A stretch of 64,000 nucleotides of DNA from Maricaulis maris MCS10 (lineage in GTDB: Bacteria > Pseudomonadota > Alphaproteobacteria > Caulobacterales > Maricaulaceae): assembly GCF_000014745.1 (NCBI RefSeq), contig NC_008347.1:62001-126000 (forward strand). The letters run 5' to 3'. The position numbers were made by a program, and so were the translations under genes. This document shows, piece by piece, positions 1 through 7,402 of this stretch. Numbering within the stretch: position 1 is the first letter of the stretch; each line of letters opens with the position of its first letter. The notes under the pieces were generated by a model. The model saw nothing but the letters and a program-made list of their open reading frames with translations. It did not search any database and had not been told where the DNA came from.

Positions 1-127
1 CCGTTTCCGCTTGCCGGACGATGACGAGGCCCGGTTTGTTTTCCAGATGAACCGGTCTGGTCCGGCGACGCGGATGGATTTGCAGCTTCTGAGTGGCCGG
101 GTCATCGCCAACCCGCGCAACGACTGA
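1..127 (+). CDS. C-terminal end of an unrecognised protein (5' truncated by window)
   Basis: An open frame runs from base 2 to a TGA at 125-127, giving the last 41 residues of a protein that ends in NPRND. The piece is moderately charged, with the motif LLSGRVIAN close to the end. It converges on the acetyltransferase-like gene 11 bases downstream. Too little is present to name a family; a C-terminal domain of a secreted hydrolase is possible but is only a guess. Confidence 0.5.
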   Translation, partial: RFRLPDDDEARFVFQMNRSGPATRMDLQLLSGRVIANPRND

Positions 128-138
128 CGGGCCAGGGT

Positions 139-1047
139 CTACAGATAGGTGCCGGCCAGGGTGATCACCTGACCGCCGGCACCGATCTTGAAGCGTGCGA
201 TCCCGGCACCACTGGTCGTATTCACGCCGCCCAGATCCAACTGCCGGACACCACGCGCCCGCAACTGCTCGATACCTTGCCACAGCAGGAGGTTATGGGC
301 TCCGCGCGGGGCATTCTCATGATCGAGCCAGCCCATCTGATAGGTCGCCGCGGCCCCATGGATAACGAACATCATCGCCGCCCGTTTCTGCTTGCCTTCG
401 TCCAGCCTCAAGACGAGAAGCGTGTCGCGGTCGCCCTTGGCTTCGACATAGGCAGGCATCAGCGCCGCCGGTGTCGACCGATAGCCACGGGCCGCGCGTT
501 GACCTTCCTCGGTCTCCAGAAGCCAGCGATACTGTGCCGGCTTGGTGCCGCTGACCGTCACCTTCAGGCCCGCCTTCTCCGCGGCTGTAAGATTGTTGCG
601 CCACTTTGAGTCCAGGCTCGCGCGCAAGGCGTCGAGCGATTGATCAAGATCGAGCAGGACGGTCGAATGGCCGGTCATCACGCGCTTCATGCCCTTCATC
701 CCCGACCGGTCGGTTTCATCCGGGGAAAACAGGACAATTCTCGGACGATCCAGGCCCAGCCCGCGCTTGAGCGCGCGGCAGGCAGCCGCTTTCGCATCGG
801 GTGGCACCGCCTCCAGCCAGACCGGGCCGCGCGTGCACAGTGCCATGCCGACCACGCCGGCAATCTTGCGGCTGGTGAATTGCGCAACACCGATCAGGAC
901 ACCGTCGGCCACCAGTCCGGCGCGCAAGACTGTGCCGCCCAGCGCCCGGACAGCATCGCCATAGCTCCAGTCCTGTTGCAAGGCGGCAGGCCGGGCCATC
1001 AAGGCCAGGTCCCAGGTCGGACGTCCGATGTCGAGGTCAATCTGCAT
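139..1047 (-). CDS. FemAB/GNAT-superfamily acyltransferase-like protein
   Basis: A 302-residue soluble protein. The C-terminal half has the layout of GNAT/FemAB (BioF2-like) enzymes: a strand rich in Val/Leu, then YQMGWLDHEN, GAHNLLLWQGIEQLRARGV and LDLGGVN, typical of the acceptor fold that transfers an acyl or aminoacyl group. The frame is open further upstream, but the Met at 1047 is preferred because the 24 extra residues are hydrophobic, unlike family N-termini, and lie over the divergent promoter region. The substrate cannot be read from the sequence. It diverges from the small membrane protein at 1109. Confidence 0.65.
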   Translation of the reverse strand: MQIDLDIGRPTWDLALMARPAALQQDWSYGDAVRALGGTVLRAGLVADGVLIGVAQFTSRKIAGVVGMALCTRGPVWLEAVPPDAKAAACRALKRGLGLDRPRIVLFSPDETDRSGMKGMKRVMTGHSTVLLDLDQSLDALRASLDSKWRNNLTAAEKAGLKVTVSGTKPAQYRWLLETEEGQRAARGYRSTPAALMPAYVEAKGDRDTLLVLRLDEGKQKRAAMMFVIHGAAATYQMGWLDHENAPRGAHNLLLWQGIEQLRARGVRQLDLGGVNTTSGAGIARFKIGAGGQVITLAGTYL

Positions 1048-1072
1048 GGCAGGAAGCGTTAGGGAAATCCGG

Positions 1073-1086
1073 TTAATGAGAGTTAA
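1073..1086. promoter_or_regulatory. Possible variant CtrA-like site (TTAA-N6-TTAA)
   Basis: Two TTAA half-sites are separated by 6 bases, in the 61-bp gap between divergent genes. The established CtrA consensus has 7 bases between half-sites, so this is a near match only. It deserves mention because DivL, a CtrA-pathway protein, is encoded in the same window. Confidence 0.2.
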
Positions 1087-1108
1087 GCATAGCCAAAAGG
1101 ACGCAGTC

Positions 1109-1291
1109 ATGTTCGCCAAACGCCCCCAGTCCGTGATGGGTCACCGCATTGCCGAGCCGCGTCCGACACTGATGGCGGTATGGCTGGCCTTTCTCTATGT
1201 CGGACTGCCCTTGCTGGTCCTGACAGGTCTGCTGGACCTGGGCATGCAGGTGTTTTTCGGGGTGTGCACCGGGCTTTGGTGCCTGAGTTGA
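1109..1291 (+). CDS. Small single-pass membrane protein (60 aa)
   Basis: The ATG at 1109 follows an AAAAGGA ribosome-binding sequence. The 60-residue product has a basic N-terminus (FAKRPQSVMGHR) and one long hydrophobic stretch from about residue 22 to 58 that could form one or two membrane passes. The upstream in-frame extension to 1028 would run back over the start of the divergent gene and is rejected. Function unknown; a small inner-membrane peptide is the safest description. Confidence 0.5.
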   Translation: MFAKRPQSVMGHRIAEPRPTLMAVWLAFLYVGLPLLVLTGLLDLGMQVFFGVCTGLWCLS

Positions 1292-1370
1292 GGCACCGGA
1301 ACTCACAAAACTGACGACAATGTCTCCCTGCCGTGATTGTCTGTGTTGGATTTTTTGGGGGGAGACCAAT

Positions 1371-1847
1371 ATGAGACTGATGATTGTGGCCATTGCGGCC
1401 CTGGCGGTAACGGCCTGTTTTCCGGGCGAGCGGAGCTCTGACGCGAGCGATGAATCGGCTGCCGTGGCGCAAGCCATCTATGACGCATTCGCGGTCGGCG
1501 ATGTTCCGGCATTCACGGCGCTTCTTGATCCGGAAATCGTCTGGAACGAGGCCGAGAACTATCCCTATGACGGCGGCAATCCCTATATCGGGCCGGACGC
1601 GGTCCTGGCCGGTGTGATCGGACCGGTCGTCAATGGATGGGACGGCTTCGCCGCCACGCCCGAGAGCATGATCGCGCAAGGCAACCGGGTCGCCGTGATG
1701 GGCCGCTATACCGGCACTTTCAACGCCACCGGCACGGCCATGGACGCCCAGTTCGTCCATGTCTGGACGATCGAGAATGGTCGCGCCATCGCCTTCCAGC
1801 AATACGCCGACACCTGGCAGGCCCGCAACGTCATGGGCCTCGACTGA
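1371..1847 (+). CDS. SnoaL/NTF2-like lipoprotein
   Basis: A 158-residue protein with a lipoprotein signal: MRLMIVAIAALAVTAC gives a lipobox with Cys16, so the mature protein should be lipid-anchored. The remainder fits the cone-shaped SnoaL/ketosteroid-isomerase-like fold: an N-terminal helix (AVAQAIYDAFAVGD), ALLDPEIVW, GPDAVLAGV, then paired strands ending VHVWTIENGRAIAFQQYAD. Such proteins bind or isomerise small hydrophobic molecules or are non-enzymatic; no specific substrate can be assigned. The start at 1371 is chosen because the longer frame from 1320 would place a Cys/Trp-rich tract before the signal peptide. Confidence 0.7.
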   Translation: MRLMIVAIAALAVTACFPGERSSDASDESAAVAQAIYDAFAVGDVPAFTALLDPEIVWNEAENYPYDGGNPYIGPDAVLAGVIGPVVNGWDGFAATPESMIAQGNRVAVMGRYTGTFNATGTAMDAQFVHVWTIENGRAIAFQQYADTWQARNVMGLD

Positions 1848-2183
1848 TCGATGGTCTGATCGCCGGCTGACCAGCAAGGGTCAGCCGGTCGTCAGCGTGT
1901 CGGATCCGTCCGGGCAGCGGACTGTCGCGAAACAAGAAGAATGGCTCGTCTTGAGGGATCAGGTTCGAATCCCACAGCCTTGAGCGCGTTCCATGTGAGC
2001 ATCGACCCCGGCACCGAAGTTGGCATCAGGCTCGGGTCGAGCGGAACGGGAACAAAGAGAAAATGGCGCACCGTGGAAGCGCCAATTCGAACCCAACGGG
2101 TTCGCAAGCGCGACCGCGCGTCGGCCGGTCAGGCCGCCCCATCGGAGGCGCGAGCGCAGCGAGTTGCCGTGAAATAAGAAAAA
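1848..2183. other. Intergenic stretch with decayed tRNA-like fragments
   Basis: No convincing gene lies here. Two stretches, 1931-1973 and 2051-2093, resemble the 3' end of the adjacent tRNA-Arg and its flank: each has a purine-rich A/G tract, ATGGC, and a TTCGAA-centred T-loop core. The second shares the exact 12-mer AAATGGCGCACC with the real gene and then ATTCGAACC at a spacing 5 bases longer. Cloverleafs cannot be folded from either, so these look like partial tRNA 3'-end copies. Confidence 0.4.
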
Positions 2184-2260
2184 TGGCGCACCCAAGAGGA
2201 TTCGAACCTCTGACCTCTGCCTTCGGAGGGCAGCGCTCTATCCAGCTGAGCTATGGGTGC
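2184..2260 (-). tRNA. tRNA-Arg (anticodon CCG)
   Basis: A complete 77-base cloverleaf on the minus strand including the encoded CCA. The acceptor stem is GCACCCA/TGGGTGC, the D-arm contains AGCTCAGCTGGATAGAGC, the anticodon stem CTGCC/GGCAG encloses the loop CTCCGAA (anticodon CCG, decoding CGG), and the T-arm contains GGTTCGAATCC. It reads the arginine codon CGG, useful in a GC-rich genome. Confidence 0.95.
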
Positions 2261-2272
2261 GTTGAACGCGAA

Positions 2273-2301
2273 CCCATAGCCGATGCGGTTGAGGTGCGCA
2301 A
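2273..2301 (-). promoter_or_regulatory. Probable sigma-70 promoter of tRNA-Arg
   Basis: On the minus strand TTGCGC (2296-2301) and TATGGG (2273-2278) are separated by 17 bases. Initiation about 7 bases beyond would start the transcript very close to the mature 5' end of the tRNA at 2260. Confidence 0.35.
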
Positions 2302-2346
2302 CGCGCCTTTGCGTTCGGGCTTCAGCGCGTCGACGCCGTTCGGCGG

Positions 2347-2757
2347 TCAGCCTTTGCCGGGGGTTTCGCGTTGCCCGATCACGGCATAGGCGACGCGCGC
2401 CAGCCCTGCGACCAGTGCAGCGATTACCGCCACCATTGAAACCGTGTTGGCCAGTTCCAGCGGCGCCAGCAACCAGGCACCGGCATGGACGAGGCCACCG
2501 AGAACAAGGGCCAGGCCGAAGAAGCGGCGCGCCGCCATCAGGGCCGGCTTGCCGTCGCCGGCCGGATCCGCGTCTTTTTCACGTTTGCCGGTGGCATTGC
2601 CAAACAGGACAAGGATAAGGCCGATCATGACCTGGGTCACACGATCCGGCATGTCCGGACCTACCCAGTTGAAATCGGCGAGCAGGGACAGGCCATAGGC
2701 GGAGGCCAGAAGGATGGCGGCCAGAACCAGCGAGCCGCGGATGGAACGGGTGATCAT
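2347..2757 (-). CDS. Four-pass membrane protein paired with an ArsR regulator
   Basis: 136 residues with four predicted membrane segments at roughly 9-28, 41-58, 79-98 and 104-127, separated by a charged cytoplasmic loop ([15 protein letters not shown]). It starts 2 bases after the ArsR-family gene ends, so the two should be co-transcribed and translationally linked. ArsR/SdpR-type repressors are often paired with a membrane protein whose expression they control; the sdpR-sdpI arrangement of Bacillus is the model, but clear SdpI sequence motifs are not seen here. Function unknown. Confidence 0.6.
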   Translation of the reverse strand: MITRSIRGSLVLAAILLASAYGLSLLADFNWVGPDMPDRVTQVMIGLILVLFGNATGKREKDADPAGDGKPALMAARRFFGLALVLGGLVHAGAWLLAPLELANTVSMVAVIAALVAGLARVAYAVIGQRETPGKG

Positions 2758-2759
2758 GG

Positions 2760-3059
2760 CTATTCCTTTCTTTCGGACGATGCGTCGGGCGCCGGGCGCG
2801 AACCCAGGCCGAAGGCGCCGGCAAAACCGAGCAGGGCCTCTTCGAGCACCGAGACATTGAGATGATAGATGACCGACTTGCCGGCTTTTTCGGTAGAGAC
2901 CAGGCCGGCCGCCCGCAAGGCGTTGAAATGTGCCGACATGGTGGGCCGCGACACCGGAAAGGCTTTGGCCAGTTCGCCGGCACTTTTGGGTCCGGACTTC
3001 AGCATCCGCAGGACTTCGCGTCGGGTCGGGTCGGACAGGGCTTTGAAAACATCACTCAT
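2760..3059 (-). CDS. ArsR/SdpR-family winged-helix transcriptional regulator
   Basis: 99 residues forming a winged helix-turn-helix: FKALSDPTRREVLRMLKSGPKSAGELAKAF, recognition helix SRPTMSAHFNALRAAGLV, wing TEKAGKSVIYHLN. This matches the SdpR-like branch of ArsR (autorepressor type); the metal-binding ELCVCDL box of metal-sensing ArsR proteins is absent, so metal sensing is unlikely. The gene sits directly behind a strong promoter whose -10 overlaps a TTAGCTAA palindrome, consistent with autorepression. It is followed 2 bases later by a four-pass membrane protein, its probable regulatory partner. Confidence 0.85.
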   Translation of the reverse strand: MSDVFKALSDPTRREVLRMLKSGPKSAGELAKAFPVSRPTMSAHFNALRAAGLVSTEKAGKSVIYHLNVSVLEEALLGFAGAFGLGSRPAPDASSERKE

Positions 3060-3066
3060 GACAAGA

Positions 3067-3095
3067 CATTTAGCTAATCATCAAATTGTTGTCAA
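3067..3095 (-). promoter_or_regulatory. Sigma-70 promoter and operator of arsR; likely leaderless transcript
   Basis: On the minus strand TTGACA (3090-3095), a 17-base spacer and TAAATG (3067-3072) form a good promoter. The palindrome TTAGCTAA (3070-3077) overlaps the -10, a natural operator position. Only 7 bases separate the -10 from the start codon A at 3059, so transcription should begin at or next to the AUG. Confidence 0.6.
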
Positions 3096-3109
3096 CAGGG
3101 CCGGACATG

Positions 3110-3136
3110 AAAACGCCCCGGAACCAGTCCGGGGCG
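3110..3136 (-). terminator. Rho-independent terminator downstream of the 3162-3533 gene
   Basis: Read on the minus strand, the stem CGCCCCGG/CCGGGGCG (8 bp, 7-base loop) is followed by TTTT. It lies 26 bases after the stop of the small membrane protein gene and before the arsR promoter. Confidence 0.75.
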
Positions 3137-3161
3137 AAAGCTATCAGGCCTGAACTGAACC

Positions 3162-3533
3162 TCAGCTCAATCCGACAGCGCCCTCATCATCCATGTCATC
3201 GGCGCTACGCCGCCCGCCCAGATCATCACCATCGGTATCGTCGCGCCGGCGGCGGCCGTCCTTGTGGGTTGAATAGCCGGTCATCCCGACGCCCCAGTCA
3301 CGATCGAAGCCGTCGACGCCGCGATTGCGGAAATTGACCTTCCGGCCCGGACGCATCAGCCAGGCGTAAAGCCAGATTGCGGCGATCGCGCTGGCGAGGA
3401 TCAGGATCAGGGCGAACCCGGCACCAGTCTCGCCTTGCGGCTGTAGGAAGATGCCGAAGAACCAGGCCAGGGCAACAAAAAGCGGTGCGCTGACCGAAAT
3501 GGCGAAAAACTGGCGGATGAAGTGCGTACGCAT
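3162..3533 (-). CDS. Small two-pass membrane protein with charged tail
   Basis: 123 residues. Two hydrophobic segments, about 8-31 and 39-59, form a hairpin in the membrane, followed by a long polar tail very rich in Arg and Asp (DGRRRRDDTDGDD), probably cytoplasmic. No domain is recognised. It is a single-gene unit: a terminator follows directly and a 178-bp gap without a gene separates it from the ABC ATPase upstream. Confidence 0.55.
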   Translation of the reverse strand: MRTHFIRQFFAISVSAPLFVALAWFFGIFLQPQGETGAGFALILILASAIAAIWLYAWLMRPGRKVNFRNRGVDGFDRDWGVGMTGYSTHKDGRRRRDDTDGDDLGGRRSADDMDDEGAVGLS

Positions 3534-3711
3534 GCGGGCCTCCCTGGTGTCATGCCGGCCGGCTTGATTCCGAACCGGCCTGATGTGTGATGAGTTGGTG
3601 TGCTGTGGCCCTCCTTTGGCCGAGGTCAGAATGCGCTGAAATCATGCCGAAAAAGGGGCAGTCCAGGCGGGACCGGCCGGGATTGTGTCCCCGCTGACAG
3701 GCAAGGCCCGG

Positions 3712-4671
3712 TCAGGCATCCTGGCGGTTATAGGTGAGCGCAAGGAAGACATCTTCCAGATCGGCCTCTTCGGTGCGCAAATCCTCGATCCGGCCACCGG
3801 CGGCGCGGAATTTCTCAATCATCTCGGCCACTGATTGCTGGCCATAGCGATAGGTGATTGCCAGGGCGCCATCGTCCCGGATCTCGGCATCATATTCGGC
3901 CAGTTCGGCGGGAACAGTGGTCAGGGCCTCGGCCGGCTCGATCACCAGCGTCTTGGAGTCCATGCGCTTGAGCAGGGTTTCCTTCGGCTCGCAGGCAATG
4001 ACCTGGCCGTGATCGATGATGGCGATCTGGTCACACAGCTCCTGCGCTTCTTCCAGGTAGTGGGTGGTCAGTACGATCGTCGTGCCGCGCGCATGCAGCT
4101 CGCGCACATACTCCCAAAGCTGCCGCCGCAATTCGATGTCGACGCCGGCGGTGGGTTCATCGAGAACAAGGACGGGCGGGGTATGGACCATGGCCTTGGC
4201 CACCAGCAGGCGCCGCTTCATCCCGCCTGACAGTTGACGCACATAGGCATTGCGCTTGTCTGACAGTCCCACGGCTTCGAGCAATTCGTCGGTCTTTCGC
4301 TCGGCCTTGGGCACGCCGTAAAAACCGGCCATCAGCTCCAGCGCCTCATAAGGCGTGAAGAAAACGTCCATGTTGATTTCCTGCGGCACGACCCCGATCG
4401 CCGCCCGGGCGCCGCGACTGTCCTGGTCAATGTCTATGCCCCAGGTTTTCGCCGTGCCGCCGGTCTTCTTCACCAGGCCTGCAAAGATATTGATGAAGGT
4501 CGACTTGCCGGCTCCGTTGGGACCCAACAGGCCGAAGATCGAGCCGCGCGGCACCTTCAGGTCGACCCCTTTCAGCGCTTCCTTCGGTTCGGACAGTTTG
4601 GAACCGCGATAGGTTTTCCGCAGGCCTGTGGCTTCGAGGGCGAATTCGGGGAGGGTGTAGCTGTCGGACAT
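3712..4671 (-). CDS. ABC-2-type transporter ATP-binding protein
   Basis: 319 residues. The nucleotide-binding domain spans about residues 10-240 with Walker A GPNGAGKST, the Q-loop in VVPQE, signature LSGGMKRR, Walker B LVLDEPTAG and switch His in TTHYLEEA. The C-terminal ~75 residues form the extension seen in YadG/CcmA-like ABC-2 ATPases. Its partner permease (usually ~250 residues, six passes) is not adjacent on either side, which is unusual for this class. The Met at 4671 (MSDSYTL) is preferred over the 10-residue upstream extension. It diverges from the zinc-finger gene at 4763. Confidence 0.85.
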   Translation of the reverse strand: MSDSYTLPEFALEATGLRKTYRGSKLSEPKEALKGVDLKVPRGSIFGLLGPNGAGKSTFINIFAGLVKKTGGTAKTWGIDIDQDSRGARAAIGVVPQEINMDVFFTPYEALELMAGFYGVPKAERKTDELLEAVGLSDKRNAYVRQLSGGMKRRLLVAKAMVHTPPVLVLDEPTAGVDIELRRQLWEYVRELHARGTTIVLTTHYLEEAQELCDQIAIIDHGQVIACEPKETLLKRMDSKTLVIEPAEALTTVPAELAEYDAEIRDDGALAITYRYGQQSVAEMIEKFRAAGGRIEDLRTEEADLEDVFLALTYNRQDA

Positions 4672-4762
4672 GTCGCCTCGGAATTGACGGATGAGGGCCA
4701 AAGGCCATAACTAGGTTCAACACTTAGGGATCGTCATTCATCCTGTCCATGAGGGCTTGTCC

Positions 4763-4960
4763 ATGGCCGACGCCGCCAATTCCGTACCGCCGTCCGAAAT
4801 AATCGTCACCGACCAGCACCGCATGGCCTGCGACGGCGGTGGTGGCGCGCTGGGACATCCCCGCGTCTATCTGGAAATGGGCCAGGATGATTTCGTCGAA
4901 TGCCCTTACTGCGACCGCCGTTTCGTGAGAACCGGTTCCGCCGAAGATCCGAACGCCTGA
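4763..4960 (+). CDS. Zinc-finger (CHCC) protein related to complex I subunit NDUFS6
   Basis: 65 residues with the zf-CHCC pattern: MACDGGGGALGHPRVYL, then VECPYCDRRFV, so one Cys, one His and the CPYC pair can bind zinc. Alphaproteobacteria carry this short protein as the ancestor of the mitochondrial complex I accessory subunit NDUFS6, which helps assemble NADH:quinone oxidoreductase. The ATG at 4763 is chosen, with GAGGG just upstream; an in-frame TTG two codons earlier is less likely. It stands alone here, away from any nuo operon. Confidence 0.8.
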   Translation: MADAANSVPPSEIIVTDQHRMACDGGGGALGHPRVYLEMGQDDFVECPYCDRRFVRTGSAEDPNA

Positions 4961-5011
4961 CGGCGCACGTCAGACTGACGGGTCTGCAACAGACGGCTGG
5001 GGAGGCGTTCT

Positions 5012-6541
5012 GTGCCAGACACTGACACGACGCCCGCCCCGCGCGGCAAATCCACATCGCAGATCATCGGCCTGTTCGCCGGCATCGGTACTGCTGCCCT
5101 GTTGCAATTCCTGCCGCTGCCCGACGGTCTCAGCCGCGAAGCCTGGATGTTGGCATCCCTGGCCCTGCTGATGGCCTGCTGGTGGGCCACCGAAGCCATC
5201 CCGATCGCCGCTACCGCGCTGATCCCGATGGCGCTCTTCCCCTTTCTCGGCATCACCTCGACCGGGGCCGCAACCGCACCCTATGCCAGCCCGATCGTGA
5301 TGCTGCTCCTGGGCGGCTTCATCGTCGCCCTGTCGATCGAGCGCTGGAACCTGCACACACGGATCGCCCTCAACATTGTCAGCGGCTTCGGTGGACGACC
5401 GGCCGCCCTCATTCTCGGCTTCATGCTGGCCTCGGCCCTGTTGTCGATGTGGATTTCCAACACCGCCACAACGCTGATGATGATCCCGATCGCCCTGCGC
5501 GTGGCCCAGGAGGTCGAACGCGAAGGCGTGTCGTCGAAATTCTTTGCCCCGGCCCTGGCGCTCGGCGTCGCCTATGCGGCCTCGATCGGCGGCATGGCGA
5601 CCCCGGTCGGCACGCCGACCAACCTCATCGGCATTGGCTATCTGCAAAATGAGTTCGACATCTCGATCGATTTCGCCACCTGGATGGGAATCGGGTTGCC
5701 GGTGGTGATCATCCTGATCCCGATCGCCTGGTTCATCCTCACCCGTCTTGCCTTCAATCTGAAAGGCGGCGGCGACAGCCATGCCGCCAAGGAACTGGTC
5801 CGCACAGAGCTGGCCAAGCTGGGACCAATGACCCGACCGGAATGGCGGGTCGCGGCCCTGTTCGGCACGGTCGCAATCTTGTGGATGGGTCGGATACTGC
5901 CCGGCGAGCTGATCGGACAACCAGGCACCCAATGGGGTTGGAACCCGCTTCTCGCCAGTCTCGGCAACGCCCTCGACATGCCAGTCACCCTGGCGCTCGG
6001 CAACACGCAGATCGCCATTCTTGGCGCCCTTGCGACCTTCCTGGTTCCGGCCGGTGACCGCACGACCCGAAAGGGCGAGATGTTGATGGACTGGGCCGGC
6101 CTCGCCCGCCTGCCCTGGAATGTCGTGATCCTGTTCGGCGGCGGCCTCTCACTCGCGGCGGCCCTGTCCTCGACCGGGCTGGCTGACTGGCTGGGCGGAC
6201 AGATGGGCTTTCTCGCCGACCTGCCGGTCCCGGTCCTGTTGTTGATCTTCGTGACCCTCGTCGTCTTCCTGACCGAGCTGACCTCGAATGTCGCCACCAC
6301 CACCGCTTTCCTGCCGGTGCTCGGCGTGATCGCGATAGAGGCCGGCGTGCCGCCGCAGGATCTCGTCGTGCCGGTCGCGATTGCCGCCTCGACCGCCTTC
6401 ATGCTGCCGGTCGCCACGGCACCCAATGCCATCGTCTATGCCTCCGGCGCGGTGACCCAATGGCAGATGATGAAAACCGGCGTGAGGATCAATTTCGCCG
6501 CCATCGCCGTCATTGCGGGACTGTCCGTCCTGCTTGGCTGA
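5012..6541 (+). CDS. SLC13/DASS-family sodium-coupled anion transporter
   Basis: A 509-residue polytopic membrane protein. Two inverted repeats each carry the family's SNT signature: WISNTATTLMMIPIA near residue 148 and LTSNVATTTAFLPVL near residue 422, which bind sodium and the carboxylate or sulfate substrate. Other DASS hallmarks are WWATEAIPIAATALIPMALFP and GGMATPVGTPTNLIGIGYL. The substrate is most likely a C4-dicarboxylate or another divalent anion; sulfate cannot be excluded. The GTG start at 5012 is supported by GGGGAGG ending 7 bases upstream. It is monocistronic, with no two-component system beside it. Confidence 0.9.
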   Translation: MPDTDTTPAPRGKSTSQIIGLFAGIGTAALLQFLPLPDGLSREAWMLASLALLMACWWATEAIPIAATALIPMALFPFLGITSTGAATAPYASPIVMLLLGGFIVALSIERWNLHTRIALNIVSGFGGRPAALILGFMLASALLSMWISNTATTLMMIPIALRVAQEVEREGVSSKFFAPALALGVAYAASIGGMATPVGTPTNLIGIGYLQNEFDISIDFATWMGIGLPVVIILIPIAWFILTRLAFNLKGGGDSHAAKELVRTELAKLGPMTRPEWRVAALFGTVAILWMGRILPGELIGQPGTQWGWNPLLASLGNALDMPVTLALGNTQIAILGALATFLVPAGDRTTRKGEMLMDWAGLARLPWNVVILFGGGLSLAAALSSTGLADWLGGQMGFLADLPVPVLLLIFVTLVVFLTELTSNVATTTAFLPVLGVIAIEAGVPPQDLVVPVAIAASTAFMLPVATAPNAIVYASGAVTQWQMMKTGVRINFAAIAVIAGLSVLLG

Positions 6542-7402
6542 CGCATGCCGAAAGGCGCCACGACGAGCTCGCCTGGCGTTTTGGGCAGAGAGGGTGTGCG
6601 GGATGCCGGCCGGAGCCGATAAAGCGCTGATTTTAATAACGGTAGCCACGACAAGCATCCCGCACGCGAAGATTTCCCGGGTTGCCTTCCAGCCCCCGAA
6701 TCGAAGCCGACAGGATCAGGGCGGTCAATCGTTGTGCCGCGAGTCCTGCCGGCGGCCGCACCGGGTCTGGCGGTGGTCAACCCCACCAAACCGGATGCGC
6801 TCCGCTATCCCCAAACCCCCGGATAACCGGTCCGGGCCTCAAGATGGCCTGGGAACGGGAGGATTATGCGATGGCGCAAAAGGGGGGAGGATTAGTTTTC
6901 TGGATTTTTTCGCAGAGCACGTTTTCCCTCTCCCTTGGGAGAGGGGAAGGGTAAGGGGTAAATCCCGGTGAGCGCAGGAGAATTCCCCCTCATCCGCGCT
7001 ACGCGCACCTTCTCCCAAGGGAGAAGGAAAGTGGCGCACAGCGGGGATAAGCTCACGCTTTGCGAGCAAGCCTCGTCAAAATACAGCCCCTTCAAACCAA
7101 CCCCATTTTTCCCGGCCGCAGCCCCGCAAAAGCGGGGCGGAGAGCCGGGACCAACGAAACCCTCCGGCAAGCGATGAGTCCCCCGTCGGTCCCGGATGGC
7201 GCTGCGCGCCTCCGGGAAAAATGATGAGGAGAGAGAGTGGTAAATCCCGGTGAGCGCGGCGGGTCCCGCCTCATCCGCGCTTCGCGCACCGTCGCCCGGG
7301 GGAGAAGGAACGAGGTGCACAAACGGCATGATCCGGGTCTTTCTGACCGCTCGCCGTTGTGCGCCGACCCTCCGCCTCACGCTGTGGGGAGGAAAGGCGC
7401 CA
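6542..7402. repeat. Intergenic block of dyad-symmetric interspersed repeats
   Basis: No credible gene lies in this 861-bp stretch. It contains two copies of a composite repeat. The 19-base core GGTAAATCCCGGTGAGCGC occurs at 6957-6975 and 7239-7257, followed in both by CTCATCCGCGCT(A/T)CGCGCACC (21/22 matches) and then GGGAGAAGG. Perfect hairpins flank copy one: CCCTCTCCC/GGGAGAGGG (6926-6945) and CCTTCTCCC/GGGAGAAGG (7008-7027). Further stems are GCCCCGC/GCGGGGC (7121-7138) and CCGGGACC/GGTCCCGG (7145-7195). A third, more degraded copy lies near 7350-7395. This matches the general type of non-coding palindromic repeats scattered in alphaproteobacterial genomes. Confidence 0.7.
6596..6665. repeat. 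11-bp perfect inverted repeat enclosing 48 bases
   Basis: GTGCGGGATGC (6596-6606) and its exact complement GCATCCCGCAC (6655-6665) can form a long stem, extendable by a wobble pair and one more pair. The loop is AT-richer than its surroundings. It lies just after the transporter gene and may be an mRNA 3' structure or the termini of a small element. Confidence 0.45.
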
